In this document: in pieces, positions 1 to 16,700 of the stretch
How positions within the stretch are numbered: the first letter of the stretch is position 1
How the letters are laid out: each line of letters begins with the position of its first letter
NCBI RefSeq assembly: GCF_028858725.1
Contig: NC_084759.1
Coordinates: 95,500,362 to 95,564,361, forward strand
Reading direction: 5' to 3'
DNA length: 64,000 bases
Source of the DNA: Colius striatus
Lineage: Eukaryota; Chordata; Aves; Coliiformes; Coliidae
Made by a program: the position numbers and the translations under genes
The notes under the pieces: generated by a model
Database searches by the model: none
What the model saw: the letters and a program-made list of their open reading frames with translations, nothing else
Told to the model about the DNA's origin: nothing

Positions 1-150
1 TCCTTCCCAGATGCAGGGCTCTGCACTTGTCCTTGTTGAACCTCATGAGGTTCCTCTCTGCCCAACTCTCAAGCCGGTCAAGATCCTGCTGAATGGCAGC
101 ACAGCCTTCTGGGGAATCAGCCAGGCTGATATTGAAACTTTACTCTGCAA
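1..150 (-). mobile_element. CR1 LINE fragment (cut by window edge)
   Basis: Contains TTGTTGAACCTCATGAGGTT, the reverse complement of the CR1 stretch coding NLMRFN-type residues near the 3' end of its second ORF. It lies in a TMEM50B intron and fades into unique sequence near 150. Confidence 0.6.
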
Positions 151-788
151 GTCCCATCTAGTTGCTGGGGCAAATAAATTTCTGCCTTGAGGTAGTCTGT
201 GGAGCAGACATCTCTTAAGAGTGACTTATTTTAGGATGTATCTCAAACATTGTGTTTCCTCTGTATGTCACGGTGTGGTGTCTGTGGACCTGCTGTCCTC
301 TCTCTGCTTTCATTCACCATTCCCTTACTATTTCATCCCACATAGATCCCAGCATCAGTTTTCATGTGGAATGCCCCATCAGTTTTCATGTGTTTTGTGG
401 AATGCCTCACCAGAAAGCTGGCAGGATTTAGCATTTTTGAACGAGTGTATGAGTCTTTTTTTGTGTGTCATTCATAAATCCGCTCGAGGGAATCTTTGCA
501 CAGAAATATTTTTCCTTTCCCATGAGCAAACAGGTTATTTTCAATGGCATGATCTTCCTTTTACAGCAGATAACATCTAGCTGTGGTAGATGTTGCCCCT
601 CTGAAAATATCTTTCTGAAGGGAGCACAGGAAGCGTTTGTTTTCTGTAGCCTATTGGAATGCCAACTTTACCTCGGAAACGCTATTATAGCTTGGGCAAA
701 GTACCTCATGATTAGTCCTCTTGAAGTTGTGTTACATGACATTGTGGGCATTCCCTATGGGTGGGGGATAGTTTTGTCTGCTGACTAA

Positions 789-4077
<3,289 letters not shown>

Positions 4078-5544
4078 GAACTCACGTATAGCATTGTCTG
4101 TTCCATAGTTGCTATGTTGTACTATGTATATAGATATATCTACGTTTCTTTGTTCTCATTTTGCTTTCTAAATTGTACGAACCGAGACGATTCGCTCCGT
4201 CTTTTCACAGGGCAGATTTGTGAATATGTACATATGACTGTATATATCTTAAAAAGGGAATGTCAGGCTTTCTGAAATCTGCAGGCTTGCTTTTTCTTTT
4301 TGGCTCTTTCAAACACGTGGGTTTCCATCAACTCTCAAGCCTTGATCTTCCAAACCTTTTACATGTGTCGGAGGTGTCTGTGGAACTCTTAGTGAAGCAG
4401 CAGGATGAAGCCCTGGGCCGTGTAGGAGGGGTTGTCACTGTTCTGCACAGGTAATTGCGAGGGCTGCCCGCCTACCCCAAAGGAGCAGCTGGCACAGGGA
4501 AGTGACCCAGCTAAGCCTGTACTTCATGAGGGTCAACTCTGTTGTATGCTGAGACAGTTTTAGGAATTTTATTGTACTGTTCAGAAAACTATAAAGTAGC
4601 TGTATTTCATTCTTTTTCCTGATAAGAGGTCATCCATTTTTACACAAGGCCCTATATTGAGCAGGTTCTGCCTGCCAAACCAAGCTGCTGTTGACTTCTG
4701 ATTGCTACAGCACAAGTGACATTTGGTAGCACCACAGTCCCTAGCATTAATTTCATGCTGTTCAATGTAATTGATACTAATTAGCATTTACTGATAGTAC
4801 AACTGAAAACCCCAAACAAATTGAGGCCATTCACACTGAAGGAATATAAATGAGGGTCAGACAAACGTTTTCAAAACTATGCTAGCATTAATGTTCTTCA
4901 GGGGAAGCTTTTTGCTTTGGTAAGTGAACAGTTATCCTGCTACCTATTACCTTCTCTATTTAAAAGGCAAGCATTTCACCTGGGGATATAGTAGATGTAT
5001 TTATTGCTCACAACCCTGCTTTGAAGTAATTGCCATTTGCCCCAGTTAAGATGTATTTATGTCCCAAACTTCACGGGGCCTTCAATGGGAACACTTCCAT
5101 TACTGAAATGCAGGTTTCTTCTAGCTGGAGTATACATAAAGGGAGAACAAGGATGTTTTGTAGCTTTGGACTGATCTTGTGTGATTCATCTTGCTGTTGG
5201 TGGCTTCCTGACGAGTTCTGTGTGGTTTTTAAAGCATTTGAATCTACATTGTGGCTAAAAGCTTTTATAACTTTCCCTGTATCGAAATTGCTGACCAAAT
5301 GGTTATTAAACTGCAGAATGTAACTTCTGTGCATGGTTACTGTATGCTGTTAGTCATCTAATTGCTCCCTTGTGGGAATCTCTCCAGTGGACAGAATATG
5401 AAGCAAATACTGCAGCTGAAACTGTGCTACTGGCTAGACTAACTTCATCCTGATTCCACCACCCTGCAGTGAGAGACATTCACTGGTGTTAATCACAGCT
5501 TTGTACAGAAGTTGTCTGTTGGGTTGTACTTTCAGAAAAACTGC

Positions 5545-5575
5545 AATAAACTTTATCTTCCGTTCTCAAAATAAA
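5545..5575 (+). terminator. TMEM50B: Proximal TMEM50B polyadenylation signals
   Basis: Two AATAAA hexamers 25 bases apart (5545-5550, 5570-5575), about 1.5 kb after the stop codon. A 3' end here would give a UTR of about 1.5 kb. Confidence 0.5.
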
Positions 5576-6647
5576 GAGAAGATGGTGAGGTAATTGTGCA
5601 CCAGGATGCTCCTTCCTGAATAGCTCAAGTCATACTGACCCTTAAGCTTACACCAGCTGAGAAGTAAAGTCAAGGTTTTTGTTTTCAGTGCTGTTGGTTT
5701 CTTGCTTAAGAGTTTGGCCATGGTTGTTGGTGGTGTTTTTTTTTAGTAAGTGAGAAACAAGTATGGCCTCTAAGTGATCTCAGTTACAGTATCTCACCCC
5801 TGACACTTAACCAGCACAAGCAAAGTGTTTGACTCTGGAAGAACTCTGACAATGTGCTTTAATGCAAGTTGCTGGTTAGAACACCTAAGAGCAGGGCCTG
5901 AGCTGCTTTCTGAAGTTACCCACACTTTCTACTACAATTTTGCTTTTTTCCAAGTGTTTCTTGATGCCTCTCCCTTGTGGTTTTGGAGAACTGGACCAGT
6001 TGTGCTCTGTACAGCTGCGAAGAGGACGAGGCAGCTTTCACCGTCTCTCTTGCAGCAGCCTAAGCTGAAACCAGGTGTAGGGCAAGAACCAATCAAGCTT
6101 CCTTCACAGCATATTCTAAGGTCCACTTTTAAACCAGGGGTAGTTCCAGCACACGCCAAGGTTGGCAGTTCTGAAGATCAAGCCTTCTGTTAGGAGTAAC
6201 TCAAGGGTTAAATTTTGCCCTCTGTGTAACTGTAACAGAAGTCTAGAGGGGACCTTACTATGCTGTATTGCTCAGCCTTCACAGGGGATGTTTCAACTGC
6301 TGCCTTTTGTCCTTTATTACTTCATCTGTTTGCAACCCAGTATATAAAAAGAACATGGATGACCCTAAAAGCAGGGAGGATGCAGCTTGTGTCTGACTTG
6401 AAAATTGTTACTGGACTTCCTAAGTTCTATGAGGAAATGGCCTCATGAAGCTTTTGGTAAAAAAAATGTTACTGCTGCTGTGGAAAGGGTGGAACAGCAT
6501 TTCCTCTGATAACCTCCAGCTCTGACAAGGAAACCAGGTTCAGTGGCAGATCTAAGGAGCTTTAACAAGACCTTTGGAGATAAACAAGCACCTTGGTTTG
6601 GCTTTTTTTTTTAAACATCTTGTATCAAACCCAGAAAAAAAAAGGCA

Positions 6648-6653
6648 AATAAA
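6648..6653 (+). terminator. TMEM50B: Distal TMEM50B polyadenylation signal
   Basis: AATAAA followed by a T-rich stretch (6655-6665), a typical downstream element. It lies 44 bases before the opposite-strand AATAAA that probably ends IFNGR2. Confidence 0.4.
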
Positions 6654-6697
6654 ACTTTTTTTTTTAAGTACAGAAGTGGTTCATTTGTTATTTGTGC

Positions 6698-6703
6698 TTT
6701 ATT
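6698..6703 (-). terminator. IFNGR2: IFNGR2 polyadenylation signal candidate
   Basis: TTTATT on the + strand reads AATAAA on the - strand, 832 bases after the IFNGR2 stop. It implies a 3' UTR of roughly 0.85 kb (7534 to about 6680), which would abut the distal TMEM50B end. Confidence 0.5.
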
Positions 6704-7534
6704 AGACACCTTTCAGACTCTACAGGACAGTGATGCAAGGCTTAACTTTAGTCTTCTGCTTCAAGGCACTCACAACACTCAGTCAATTTTTCATTTGCAG
6801 GACCCATCTGATAGGCAACAAGAGATTTTAATGTCTGATAATTACTGATAAACATTATAAATTCTGAAAAAACCATTTTGAAGCGTGTTCTGCTGTGAAT
6901 GATGCTTATCTCAGTGCAGGAACAGAAGATTAATGCTTCTCATGCATGTGGTAGGAGGCAGATAAAGGACTTCTATTTTTCTCTGGAGGAAATAAGTTGC
7001 CACAGAAAACTGCACATACTTAAAATGGTTCAGGAAATCAGTCTGGAGTCTGCTGTGGATATAATACACGTTGAGTGCCAACACCAGCTTCACCAATAAG
7101 GCAACAAAACAAAAGCCACAATAGAAGAAAGTCACTCACATGTTGCAGGTTGTTTTACATCCTACCCTAAAGTGCCATTATTTCTCAAAGCTGTATTTCA
7201 ATCTGGGGTGGGAAATAAAATAACGTTAATATAAGCGTTTTGTAACCGCCTCTCTGTCTTCAGGCGATTTAGTGTTTGTTTCCCTTGCACTTTCCCCCTT
7301 TCAAAAGTCTCTTTGGCAGAACACAGTTCCTGGCGTAGCACAGCGCAAGTAGTTGACACCGAGGCTGGGGCTCCACACCATTCTTTGGAAGCACCGTCAC
7401 CCTCAGGCTTCTGCAGTAGCTACGTTTTGTCCAGAGCTCACAGTGTGTGCAGCCAGCAGCTCCCCCACTTCAGTCCCGCTGCCAGGAGGAGCCTCAGCAC
7501 AGGTGTGTCGCAGACACTCCCACTTCAGCTCTGC

Positions 7535-7702
7535 TTACGTCACGTGGCTGGCACTGGAGGTGCTGCGCCCAGGGGCCTGACCGTCCGGAGAGCTGCCAGG
7601 AGCTTGGCTTCCTTCCTCACCAAAGACAACACAGAAAGAATCATGGGGATCGTCCCAGGCGTCCAGCGCCTCTAAGACAGGCATGCTCGGGTCCTTCAAA
7701 TA
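7535..7702 (-). CDS. IFNGR2: IFNGR2 terminal coding exon 7 (cytoplasmic tail)
   Basis: Acceptor TTTTCCCAG. Residues 276-330, YLKDPSMPVLEALD, then an acidic stretch and a Ser/Gly/Pro-rich end SASHVT followed by TAA at 7537-7535. The first half matches the mammalian tail; the last 25 or so residues do not. Confidence 0.93.
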   Translation of the reverse strand, partial: YLKDPSMPVLEALDAWDDPHDSFCVVFGEEGSQAPGSSPDGQAPGRSTSSASHVT

Positions 7703-10700
7703 CTGGGAAAAGAGAAACAACAGCTCAGAGAGATCGATCCATAGAACAGATGGATCAGAAGTCACGCAGCAGGTACTACCACACCTCTTGGCAAGTTGCT
7801 TCAGACCTGAATTCACAGCAAGAGTTGCTGAGTGTATATTCTATTCCACATTTCCTTGAAACTACAGTGAACAAGGAGAAAGTAAAAAAAATACCATATT
7901 TGTGTGGGGAAAAACAAGCAACCTAAACCCCAGAAAGAAGGACAGAGAACTTCTGGAGAGAGTCCAGCGCAGGGCCACCAAGATGATCAGGGAATGGAAC
8001 ATCTTTCATATGAGGAAAGACTGTGGGAACTCAGGCTTTTTAGTCTGGAGGAGACTGAGGGGTGATCTTATTAACATTTTCAAATATCTAAAGGGTGAGT
8101 ATCAGGAGGCTGGGACAGCACTTTTCCCTATTGTATCTAGCAACAGGACAAGGGGTAATGGGATGAAGCTGGAACACAAAAAGTTTCACTTAAACACAGG
8201 AAAAAACTATTTCACTGTTCAGGTGAGGGAGCCCTGGCACAGGCTGCCCAGAGGGGTTGTGGAGTCTCCTTCCTTGGAGGTCTTCAAGACCCGGCTGGAA
8301 ATATCCCTATGCGACCTGCTCTAGGTGAACCTGCTTCTGCAGGGGGGTTGGACTAGATGATCTCTAAAGGTCCCTTCCAACCCTACCATTCTATGATTCT
8401 ATGATTTCAGTGAGTTCAAGCAGCCTGCATTGCCTTTTCTTCTTAAAATAAATTTTGGCTAATACTCATTTCATATCAGTTCAAGCAAATTCCTACTAGT
8501 CAAGAATAAATCACAGAAGAAAACACTTCTTTGTTAGACTGCTGGGGACATACCCTCCAACGGCAGGAATCCAGCAACTCACAGCTCATCCAAAGCACCG
8601 ATGGAGCAAACAGAATCTTAAAGACCCTGGTTTGTTCAGTGTCAGACATTTTTTATCTTTACCAGAAAACTCTAGGGGCATTCTTCTCTTGTAGTTACTT
8701 TCTTGTTTTGACTTCCTCTCTGCCTCACCTCTCCTCTAAAACTAAGTCATCAACTTTACAATGAATGCATCATCAAAGAAAGGAGCCACAAAAATGTAGG
8801 CGAGAGAAAATTATTTCTGCTCCTTCTTCCACCCCCATATACTCTTCCTGGTAACTAAAGCTGATTTCATGTTTCACAGGGAATTGGAGCCACCTACTAC
8901 TTCATGTGCTGAACAAAAAAACATAACCTGCCACTGAACATTGCTGCTCAACTCTAAAAAACCCCTCCAAGACAGACACCTTCACGTTGTTAAAAGTCTG
9001 ACGTGGCTTATAGTTCTACTTAAAAGCTTGCACTGTACTGCAGCAGGAGTCATCATCTGGCTGAGATGGGACCACAGCTTAAGTTACGTCTCTTGTGGGA
9101 CAAAAATTAACCTTAACTTAATTAAGGCACCACTTGCTCTGTAATCACAGCCAGGCTAATGAGAAATAGGAGTACTTTTCCATGTGTATTAAAAAAGAAT
9201 GTTTCATATGGGAACCTCAAGCACGTCCAACTTCAGCAAATTCAAGATGTAAAGGAGTCTCAGTTTGGCTCTGCTACATGAAGGTGTTTCTGGGCTAGAA
9301 ACCCTCCCTGTAACTTGGCTGCTGAAAGCTAACATCCTTCTGCAAAAGGAGGAAGCCTTTGCTTTTTCTTAAGATCTAAAAGAGTGTGTATGGGACTGCC
9401 TTAACATCATTGGTATTCTGTACTCACGCAAAGTGTTTTAAGAAGAGAAGTCTCGGGCTGGTTTACACATCTTAAGAAATCAGAGTATTTACTGATTTTC
9501 CTTCATTTCTTACCAATGTTTTACCCAGGCTCATCATTGTTCAAGAGTAGCTACTTTTGCTGCTTATTTTTCCAATTAATACAATTACTCCAGAGCACAT
9601 GATGACAGACCCTTCTTTGCATGAAATGCTGCACTGTTTTAGTTCACTGCACAAGGATTGTTTCCCTACATGAGATATACTTTGCCTGATCTGCACTAAG
9701 CCCCTGTGAAATGGTATCTGAGGTAGCAGGATGAAAGAAAACGCTGTACTTGAGGCTCTGCAGGAAGTCTGGGTTCATTCACCCACACTTCTATGAAAAG
9801 AATGGAAAACCAGCTCCACAATCACACAGCTACCTTGTTCCACAGTCTAATGGACTGCTATAACACATGGGTACAGACAAAGAAATACAAGGGACTGCAA
9901 GCAAATGCAAGCTTTTAAAACTAGGGAACGTATGCTGAACAAGAACTATTAAATCAAGAACTTCCTTTGAAAGGCTACTTCCTGTTTAAATACTAAAAAG
10001 ATGATGAAGAACAGGACTGAAACAATACTGCTTAGTACAGAAATGTGTGAGCTACAAGGAGAAGAAAAAAAGTCAAAGGATGAATTTTTCAACCGAGTAT
10101 TGCTAAACCTACAGGATAAAAAGAAAAAGCCCAAGAATATCCCTCGAAATTGTCTTTAGTCTTCAAGTCAGCCCCCACTCTTCTCTTTTTCGTATTTAAT
10201 TTTTCAAGGACTAAAATGTCAAGTCCACCTCCTGCAGCACTCAAAACCTCTTTGCTTCAAGTGAGCGACTGTTTCAGGCCTGATGGCTTAGACAAGCAAA
10301 GAAAAGAGGCAAGCAAGGGCAGAGAATCTTACTCTGGTTTCATAGCAGGAGCGTTCATCTTAGCACAGAGGGGAAAAAAATAATGCAGCTGAGTAAAAGA
10401 GGAATAAAGTGGGAGATTATATATGAGAAAACTAAGAGGTTACACTAAGTCAACAATCGTTTTTGTCTATTTCTAGCTTCATTCACATTCACTCCAAGAT
10501 CATTACTGTCTTTTACAGGGGGAAGGGAGGCAGGAGGAGAGAAATGGAAAATGCCCACACATACCTCTTCAAAGTGTGATGGGATTTCTAAAGGTGGCCG
10601 AAACCAGTATTTAATTGGTTTTTTATGTCTCCACAGAAGAAACAAACCGACTGCTACCACATTGACAGAAAATAGCAACGCCACAAATATCAGTATAATG

Positions 10701-13700
10701 TATCCAGCTCTGGTTGCCTCTGAAAAAGAAAACAAACAAACCACAACCCATATACATATGGTAGTTCATATTTATACATCATCAAATGTAAACCAATACA
10801 CAGCAAGCTGAAATTCAATGTACCTGCACATCAAAATATCATTTCCAGGGCTAGATTTCCAACCCCACTGTGTTCAGAAGTAAACTGCTTTGTGATTCCA
10901 TGTGGAAGCCACCAGCCCCCAAGGGCTTCTTTCCCCGATTCCCACAGCCTAAGGAAAGCTTCCCCTTGAGAGGCTAAGGCAAGGTAAAGGCAGAGCTGAG
11001 GGAATCCCTGCTGCAGGGCAGAGGGCAGGCAGAGGAGGCAGGTATGTCCTGTCATGGCAAGCTATCAGCAAGGGCAACTTGTGCCAGGGGCTTCACTTTA
11101 AGAACACGCACAGCCCTTCAGCAAAGGGAGTGTCACAGACTCCACCTCCAGAGCTCAGGGGCTTGTGGTCTCGTCCTTGGTCAATGCCACCTGGAAGGGC
11201 AGCTCCTGTGGGGCTTCAGAAACTGCAGAAGCAGGTTTCAGCCACAAGTCTGTCAGCATGTGCAAAGCAGGCTAAAGATCAGTTGAGCCTGTCTGTTGGT
11301 GGTCACATGGAGATTCAAGAGATGGACAAACTCCGTTATCTTGCACATGCCCTCTCCTACCCTCGCCCTCTCTCTTATCTCGTACAAAAACATGGAGCTC
11401 AAAATGTCAGAGGAGGAGGCAGGCCAATGAGGAGAGGGACGTTCCTGTCCTACGTGAGGAGGAGAGAGGATTTGCAAGAGTAACACCATCTCCTTCATCA
11501 ATGACTTCCTCTACAGACCCAGTATTTGTATAACTTTTCCTTGCATGTTTCTAGAAAGTAATACAGCAGTATTTAAAAAGGAAAGGGGTGAGGAAAACAG
11601 TACAACACAGTTATTGACTAGAAAAAAATCCTGATTATTTTGCCATTAATGACAATTGTAAACCTGTTACCAGTGGTGCTCTCTCAGTGCTCTTAAACAC
11701 AGGCATGTAATCGACCAGTTACCTGATCCAAAAGTCACGTTACACACTCGTCCCATTATAAACAGAGAACAAAAGCAGATTTATACCGCTGATTGTAGTT
11801 CTGTAACACTCTGGGACACTTGGCAGTCCAAGATCTGAACGTGGTCTCAGTTCTACTTGGATTCTAAAACAATAAAGTGTCGATTCCTTTAGATTTCCGA
11901 TTTTGAATAGTGTATTGCTTGTCTCTGTCTTCTGTTTAAAAGACAAACAAATAGATAGGTGTTACTGTGAAAACCAGACCCATCTTTAACACGACCCCCT
12001 CCCACCCCATGATTGTTTCTTACAGAAAAAGCAGAGATTTTCATAATTTAACTTTCCCAAACAAGATAAGCAGGGGAATATATTTCAAGTTTCCTGCTTG
12101 AGTACATTTGAAATGTTATTTTTAAGCGCAATTAAGCCTGGCCACTTAAAAACCATCTCTAAGGGCAAGAAGAACAGAGGCATGAGAACTGCTGCAAGGT
12201 CTCATTCTATCCACAACATGTGCTGAACCCTTTGAAGCAGCTTCTGTAACAGCTTGGGCAGGGAACACAATAGAGGGAGGAGGGAAAAAGTAAGCCATGA
12301 GAAATGTCTCCAGCACCAGAGGAGGCTGATGGAAGCCTAATTCAGCAAAAGGCTTCCACCATCCCAGCTCCTTCTACTGAAGCAGAGAACAGCTGACGGG
12401 GAGTGCAAAACCTCCCCAGTCTCCAGATTGCCACTATAGCCTTTTGGGAATATTTAACCTCTGTAATAGGCTAGAATAAGGGCCTTGGGGAAGCCTACAC
12501 AAGCATACAAGAGTGATTTCTTGTCTGAATCTCAAACATGAAGGTAATTTATGTGTGTCAGAAAAACCATGTTCACATAAAAGAAGGAGGAAGTGGAGGC
12601 GTTTCAGATCCAGTAAAGTCTTTGAAACAAGAAGGCTTTTTTAATAAATACATTCTTTTCTTCTTCTGTATTTTAAACATTTAACTTCAGAATTACATTC
12701 TTTTGAATCTTCCTTTTTTCTTTTAATGTGACTTAATCTCTCCCCCGCAACAGTGGCCTGACAATAACACAATTAACGGGGCCCCAGACAGCAGCATAAG
12801 CACAGAACAAGCCAACACTTCTGAATCTCAATACGAAGAGAGACAGCTAATCACATCTATGTCCAGCAAGTTCATAAGAACTCTGCCCTTGAAAGAGGTT
12901 ACATCAGGCCAACGCAGCCTCTTGCTGAAGCTGCCAGTACAAACAAGCCCAGCACAGGAAAGGGAGAAGGATATTTTGGAATCTAAACGTCATTTTAAAG
13001 CCACTTTGTGGATTCTCTCCCTTGCCCTGCAATGTGATTTAAAGAAAAATAAAAGATGCTTTTAAAAGTCTTGTGATACAAGCAACACTTGTGCCAAGAC
13101 CAAAGTAACCTTCACTGCTAGAGAAGAAAAATGCCATTAGTTGTCTTCCTCCGTTTCTACCATTTACCAAGAAACGCCAACTCATATCTGTTAGTCACGA
13201 TGGCACAGGAAACAAAATAATTTGGAGAGAATTCTTACCTTTCCAGTGATATTTGTTACATTCTCCCAGTAGGACACGTGATACTGAAGAAAGTCACCCA
13301 CTCCAGATCCAAAAGGGGGTGTGACACTAACGAGAAGCGAGTCAGAGCTTACAGTCACGCTGTTTACTTTAGGGGGCCCTATAGTAGCTGAAAATATACA
13401 CAGAAAGAACAGTGAACCTCTGGGACGCGGAACAGCTCCTCATACTGTCTTCAGCAGCTCATCATACTGTCTTCAGCTGTACTCAGATACTCTCAGCAAA
13501 CGTGCTGAACACTGACAGCTTGTTCTCAAGAAAATGAATGCAGCATTTTCTCATCTACTTAATGCATTTATCAACTTTATTACAAATCTAAAGACCTAAA
13601 AGCATAAGTAAAGCTAGGTAATTTAAAATAAAGTCTTCTCTTAACTTTCCCTGGAAATTCAGTAAGTATTCACTAGAATGTATCTGAATTTATTTCATTT

Positions 13701-16700
13701 AAAGGTGACACAATTTTGTTGTTTGGTTTGTTTTCGGTTTGGAGGGGTTGTTTTTTTTCCAAACACCTTGCCACACATTCCAGTTCTCTGAAAAAACACA
13801 CTGCTTGGGTCAATAGATTGGAAAGGGAATAACTAGTTTCCCCCTCCTTGCTTTGGTGCTTCCATAAAGATGATGATTTCTTTTTGTGAAGTGCTCCGAG
13901 ATCTAAATAATGAAAAATATGATATAAAGTACTGTCAGTCCTAATACAAGAGACTTGGGTGATCACAGGTCACATTAGTCATTTATCCTTTGTATCTTGA
14001 CTTCTTTTGCCAGTAAAGCTTATCAGCGTTTGTAAAGCACTCCAGGATCTAAAAAACCCCCAAAACCAGAGTATAGTTAACAGATACTTGTATACTAAAG
14101 AGCAGTAACTATTAACAGTAAAAATCAATCCTTGCATGCAATCATTCCTTACTTTACCTAAAAAAAAAAAAGAAAACAGCAGAACCTGCTCTGTCCACTG
14201 TTACTTGAGAGAAAGTTGGCCCTATGCTGGTTTTGGCTGTTAAATTTCTTCATGGTAGTATGAGGCTACATTTTGGATTTGTCCTGGAAACAGTGCTGGT
14301 AACACAAGGATGTTTTAGTTACTGCTGAGCAGTGCTTGCACAGAGTGAAGGCCTATTATGTGAGTGGGCTGGGGGTGCATCAGAAGTTGGGATGGGACAT
14401 GACTGACCCCATCTGACCCAAGGGATATCCCTGACCGTACAGCATCACGCTCAGCATGTAAAGCTGGGAGTGGAAAGAAAAAGAGGTGATCTTCAGAGGG
14501 ATGGTGTTTGTCTTCCTAAGTCACTGTTATGTGTTTTAGAGCCCTGCTGTCCTGAGGATGGCTGAACACCTGCCTGCCCATGGGAAGTGGGGAATTAATT
14601 CCTTCTTTTGCTTTGCTTGTGTGTTCAGCTCTTGCTTTACCTATTAAACTGTCTATTGCAGCCCACAAGTTTTCTCACTTTTACTCTTCTGACTCTCTCC
14701 ACCATCCTACTGGGGTGGAGTGAGGAACTGTGTGGTGCTTGGTTGTTGGCTGGGGTTAAACCACAACGTGATTTTTATACCGGTAGAGAAATGTCAATTT
14801 CTTTGTACCTCCTGTTGCTTTACATCTGCAAACATCTTGTTGTGCATCCCTGTAAATTCTCAAAGTTCCCCTCTCAAGTAGGACTGATCCAAACACTAAA
14901 AGAAGAGAACAGCCTGTGTGAGTAGCCCATGGTCTTGATGTCTGGGAACTGACCTCAAGTGCAGTCACAGAATAAAAATAACAAAATATTTTTCTTGCCT
15001 CCCCAAGGAAAAGATGCCAAATATCTCTCTCACACTGAGCCTCTCCTTTATCTTGTATTCCCATTAACCCAGTGTTTTCCCAAAGGGATCCCACTCCCAA
15101 ACAATCCTGCATCACAGGCTACAGATCTGTCAGTTGTAATCTTTGACTCAGGATTCAAGGAGTTCCTCATGTCTTCACTCTTTACTACTTGATTTTTTTC
15201 CAGACTTAGAACTGAAGATATCAGTGGAAGTATCCTACTCTCTACAGCATGCTTCTCACAAAGTATGGCAGAACTTGAACTAAAGAATTCAGAAATCCAT
15301 TCCTCTGCTGTGTTCTCACTTCAGAAGTATTTTTACTTCCAATCCTGAAACCAATCCCTGCAAGGCAAAGAGCAACTTACAAAGAACATCAGCATGGATG
15401 TTTGCACATTTAATGACATCTAAAGTGTGCCTCAACACTTCTACGTTGGAGTCAGTTTATCAGAAAAAAAAGATCTGTTGAATAGAAACAGGTAGTTTGT
15501 CCTCAGGATACCACAGATCAATGGGGTGTACACGTGCATCTGGCAGAGCTAAGCGAGGAAATAAGGAGGTGGAAAACTTTCCAAGGACACTGTAGTTCTT
15601 ATAAAGTGTATTCATCCAAGGAAACTCTTCTCTTTCTCTTCTGATCCTTGTTGAAAGGCTGCACTGCTAACCCGACTACAGATGAATCAATTCCATGACA
15701 TACCGAGACCATGTAGTCTTTGTTAACTGAACACCTACAACTCTCTCATTTGGCTTTTGTACATAGTTACAAAGCCTAGAGGAGACAAGACACTTTTTTT
15801 TTTTTCCAAAGAAACCTCCTCTGACAGAGACAAAGAAATTGTTCAGTAGCACTTACTGTTTCTCTCTGCCACAAACCGGTCTGTTTCCACCCAGTCAGAA
15901 GTCAAGTTTCCCAGCTCAGCCCGCACACGCAGAAAAATGGTCCAGCGCCGCTCCTTGAGCGACCAGGGGAAGCCACACTCAGTCTGGGTGATGCAGGTGC
16001 AGTTCATCTCATCCCACCGGTTATAAGCCCCTCTGCAGTGCAAAACAAAGGACAAATAAAGCACCAGGGGAATAGCACAGCTATGTGAAATGTAAGCCCT
16101 CCCACCTAGACCATTTTTGGAACAACAGATGCAAACCCACTTTTGTGCGGGTTCAATTCCACAGCCCTTTCAGTGCCTGCATCTCTTCAGTATCTGGGGA
16201 ACAATTACAATTACCGAGGGAGAATTCAGCAAGGCTAAAATTATACAAGAAACTAAGCAATGTTTGTAAGTGCTTGTCAGGTCTTCAATCTTTGCGCCAT
16301 TTAGTGGAAATATCACAGGCTTAGAGACTGTCAGTCTTCAGAAGTTGCTTTCAGATAGGTATATTTAAAAAAGCATCTGTAATACACAACTCATTCTTTC
16401 ATTTGCTTATTAATATTTTCTTTTAAAATGAATTGTGTTACTGGACTAGAACACAATCAGTTTGTTTGGTTTCACATCATTTTACTTACGTTTTAAAGTG
16501 GACCGTATATAGCACCAAGCCTCTGCCCACTTTAACAGGTGACCACCTCAGTGAACTATGAAAGTTATAGGAATAAACCGTCACATCCCTTGGTGCAGGC
16601 AAACGGGGAGAAGACTCTGCAGCGAGACAAAGAATTAAAATAACTATTAAAGCATTTAAGTATACAGTAACTAACTTTTGGTCTCCAAATTCCATCATAT

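Larger units (their letters stand above)
4078..6670 (+). other. TMEM50B: TMEM50B 3' UTR (extent inferred)
   Basis: Non-coding sequence after the TMEM50B stop. Candidate polyadenylation signals are AATAAA at 5545-5550 and 5570-5575 (proximal) and at 6648-6653 (distal). Short open frames here have no protein-like features and are not called. Which signal is used cannot be decided from sequence. Confidence 0.55.

Noticed and set aside
5825-6193. 122-codon + strand open frame in the TMEM50B 3' UTR
   Set aside because: No domain, no conserved motif and no separate promoter; length is within chance expectation.
7313-7926. Open frames of 120 and 159 codons on +
   Set aside because: Shadow frames opposite the IFNGR2 terminal exon and its flank.
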